From Bacillota bacterium (GTDB lineage: Bacteria; Bacillota; Limnochordia; Darwinibacteriales; Darwinibacteriaceae), in NCBI GenBank assembly GCA_012799115.1, contig JAAZLY010000060.1, positions 1 to 6,176 on the forward strand: a stretch of DNA of 6,176 nt, in the 5' to 3' direction. Made by a program: the position numbers and the translations under genes. Below are positions 5,557-6,176 of the stretch, one piece after another. Within the stretch, counting starts at the first letter, position 1. Each line of letters starts with the position of its first letter. The notes below the pieces were generated by a model. The model saw nothing but the letters and a program-made list of their open reading frames with translations. It ran no database searches and was not told the origin of the DNA.

Positions 5557-6141
5557 TCAACGTCTCTTTCCCAGGCGACGGAAGGCTAGATCTGCGCCTA
5601 TCGCCATTAGAGTGGAACAGGTTGTGGCGAAGGCGATCGGTCCAATGACTTCGGTTGGTATGGCCGAGCCATGCGTTAAGCGCAAAGCAATGATCGTGGT
5701 TGGAATGATGGTTAGACTAGACGAAGTGATGGACATAAAAGTACACATGGCGTTGGAGGCGATGGTCTTATCTCGATTGAGTTCCTGCAGGTGAGCCATG
5801 GCCTTGAGTCCCAAGGGAGTACAGGCATTGCCCAAACCCAAAATGTTGGCACTCATAGCCACAAGGAGGCTACCCATGGCCGGATGATCGTGGGGCACAC
5901 TCGGGAACAGACGGCGGGCGAAGGGGCCAAGGGCCCTCGCGATGATCTCCATCAGTCCAGCATCCTGAGCGATCCTCATCACGCCAGACCAAAAGGAGAT
6001 GACGCCGATCAAACCTAGGGAGACGACGACTGCTTGCTCGCTACCCTTAAGGATGCCTTCTGTTACGAGGTGAATTTGCCCCTTACTCGCGGCTGTTATC
6101 ACGCCGGCTAGAATCATGAAGAACCAAATGTAGTTGATCAT
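5557..6141 (-). CDS. spmA: Spore maturation protein A
   Basis: SpmA is the partner of SpmB in spore-core dehydration and lies in the membrane. The 194 residues match the family (B. subtilis 196). Hydrophobic segments are at about 3-18, 36-56, 88-105, 137-153 and 164-184. The conserved blocks are LGLGNACTPLGLKAM (101-115) and ASNAMCTFMSITSSSLTIIP (128-147). The start is ATG at 6141 with AGGAGGG (6147-6153) 5 nt upstream. In B. subtilis the pair follows dacB, a D-Ala-D-Ala carboxypeptidase gene, in a sigma-E operon. Here only 35 nt remain upstream, so neither that gene nor a sporulation promoter can be seen. Confidence 0.95.
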   Translation of the reverse strand: MINYIWFFMILAGVITAASKGQIHLVTEGILKGSEQAVVVSLGLIGVISFWSGVMRIAQDAGLMEIIARALGPFARRLFPSVPHDHPAMGSLLVAMSANILGLGNACTPLGLKAMAHLQELNRDKTIASNAMCTFMSITSSSLTIIPTTIIALRLTHGSAIPTEVIGPIAFATTCSTLMAIGADLAFRRLGKRR

Positions 6142-6176
6142 GCTATCCCTCCTCAGAATCCTTATGCGGGAAGGGG

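Noticed and set aside
6142..6176. End of an upstream gene (dacB/dacF?) before spmA
   Set aside because: A TAA at 6162-6164 could end an upstream frame, but only four codons are visible, too few to support a gene.

Overview
The window suggests an anaerobic, endospore-forming Firmicute of the Clostridia type (Moorella, Desulfotomaculum or similar lineages; the species cannot be told). It has the spore-maturation pair spmA-spmB, the bacterial selenocysteine genes selA, selB and selC, strong AGGAGG ribosome binding sites and a base composition that looks close to 50% GC. There are no mobile elements, CRISPR arrays or rRNA genes.

Layout. The left edge carries the first 145 codons of an HtrA/DegP serine protease on the minus strand. 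It is divergent from birA (plus strand), a biotin protein ligase without a DNA-binding domain. An 84-bp gap separates them and holds a 24-bp 8-8-8 inverted repeat that covers the -10 of the predicted htrA promoter. Downstream of birA, on the same strand, is selC, a complete tRNA-Sec (anticodon TCA, 8-bp acceptor, 5-bp T stem, long variable arm) with its own predicted promoter. Its encoded CCA touches the stop codon of selB, which converges on it from the other strand. A good Rho-independent terminator for selC lies inside the last codons of selB.

The rest reads on the minus strand, in transcription order: spmA, spmB, an unrecognised 52-codon basic protein, a 93-bp gap with possible leader structure, then selA and selB joined by a TAATG stop/start overlap.

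How the genes work together. SelC is charged with serine by seryl-tRNA synthetase, SelA converts Ser-tRNA-Sec to Sec-tRNA-Sec using selenophosphate, and SelB delivers it to UGA codons followed by a SECIS hairpin. selD, the selenophosphate synthetase gene, is not in the window, and I see no selenoprotein gene here. SpmA and SpmB are membrane proteins linked to spore-core dehydration. They have no known link to selenium, but they lie in the same direction as selAB with no clear terminator between, so transcription could run through.

The most notable features are the selB/selC junction, where SelB C-terminal codons double as a strand-asymmetric terminator for the tRNA gene; the possible SD-sequestering leader of selA; and the htrA/birA operator-like repeat. 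The window shows no wholly unknown multi-gene system.
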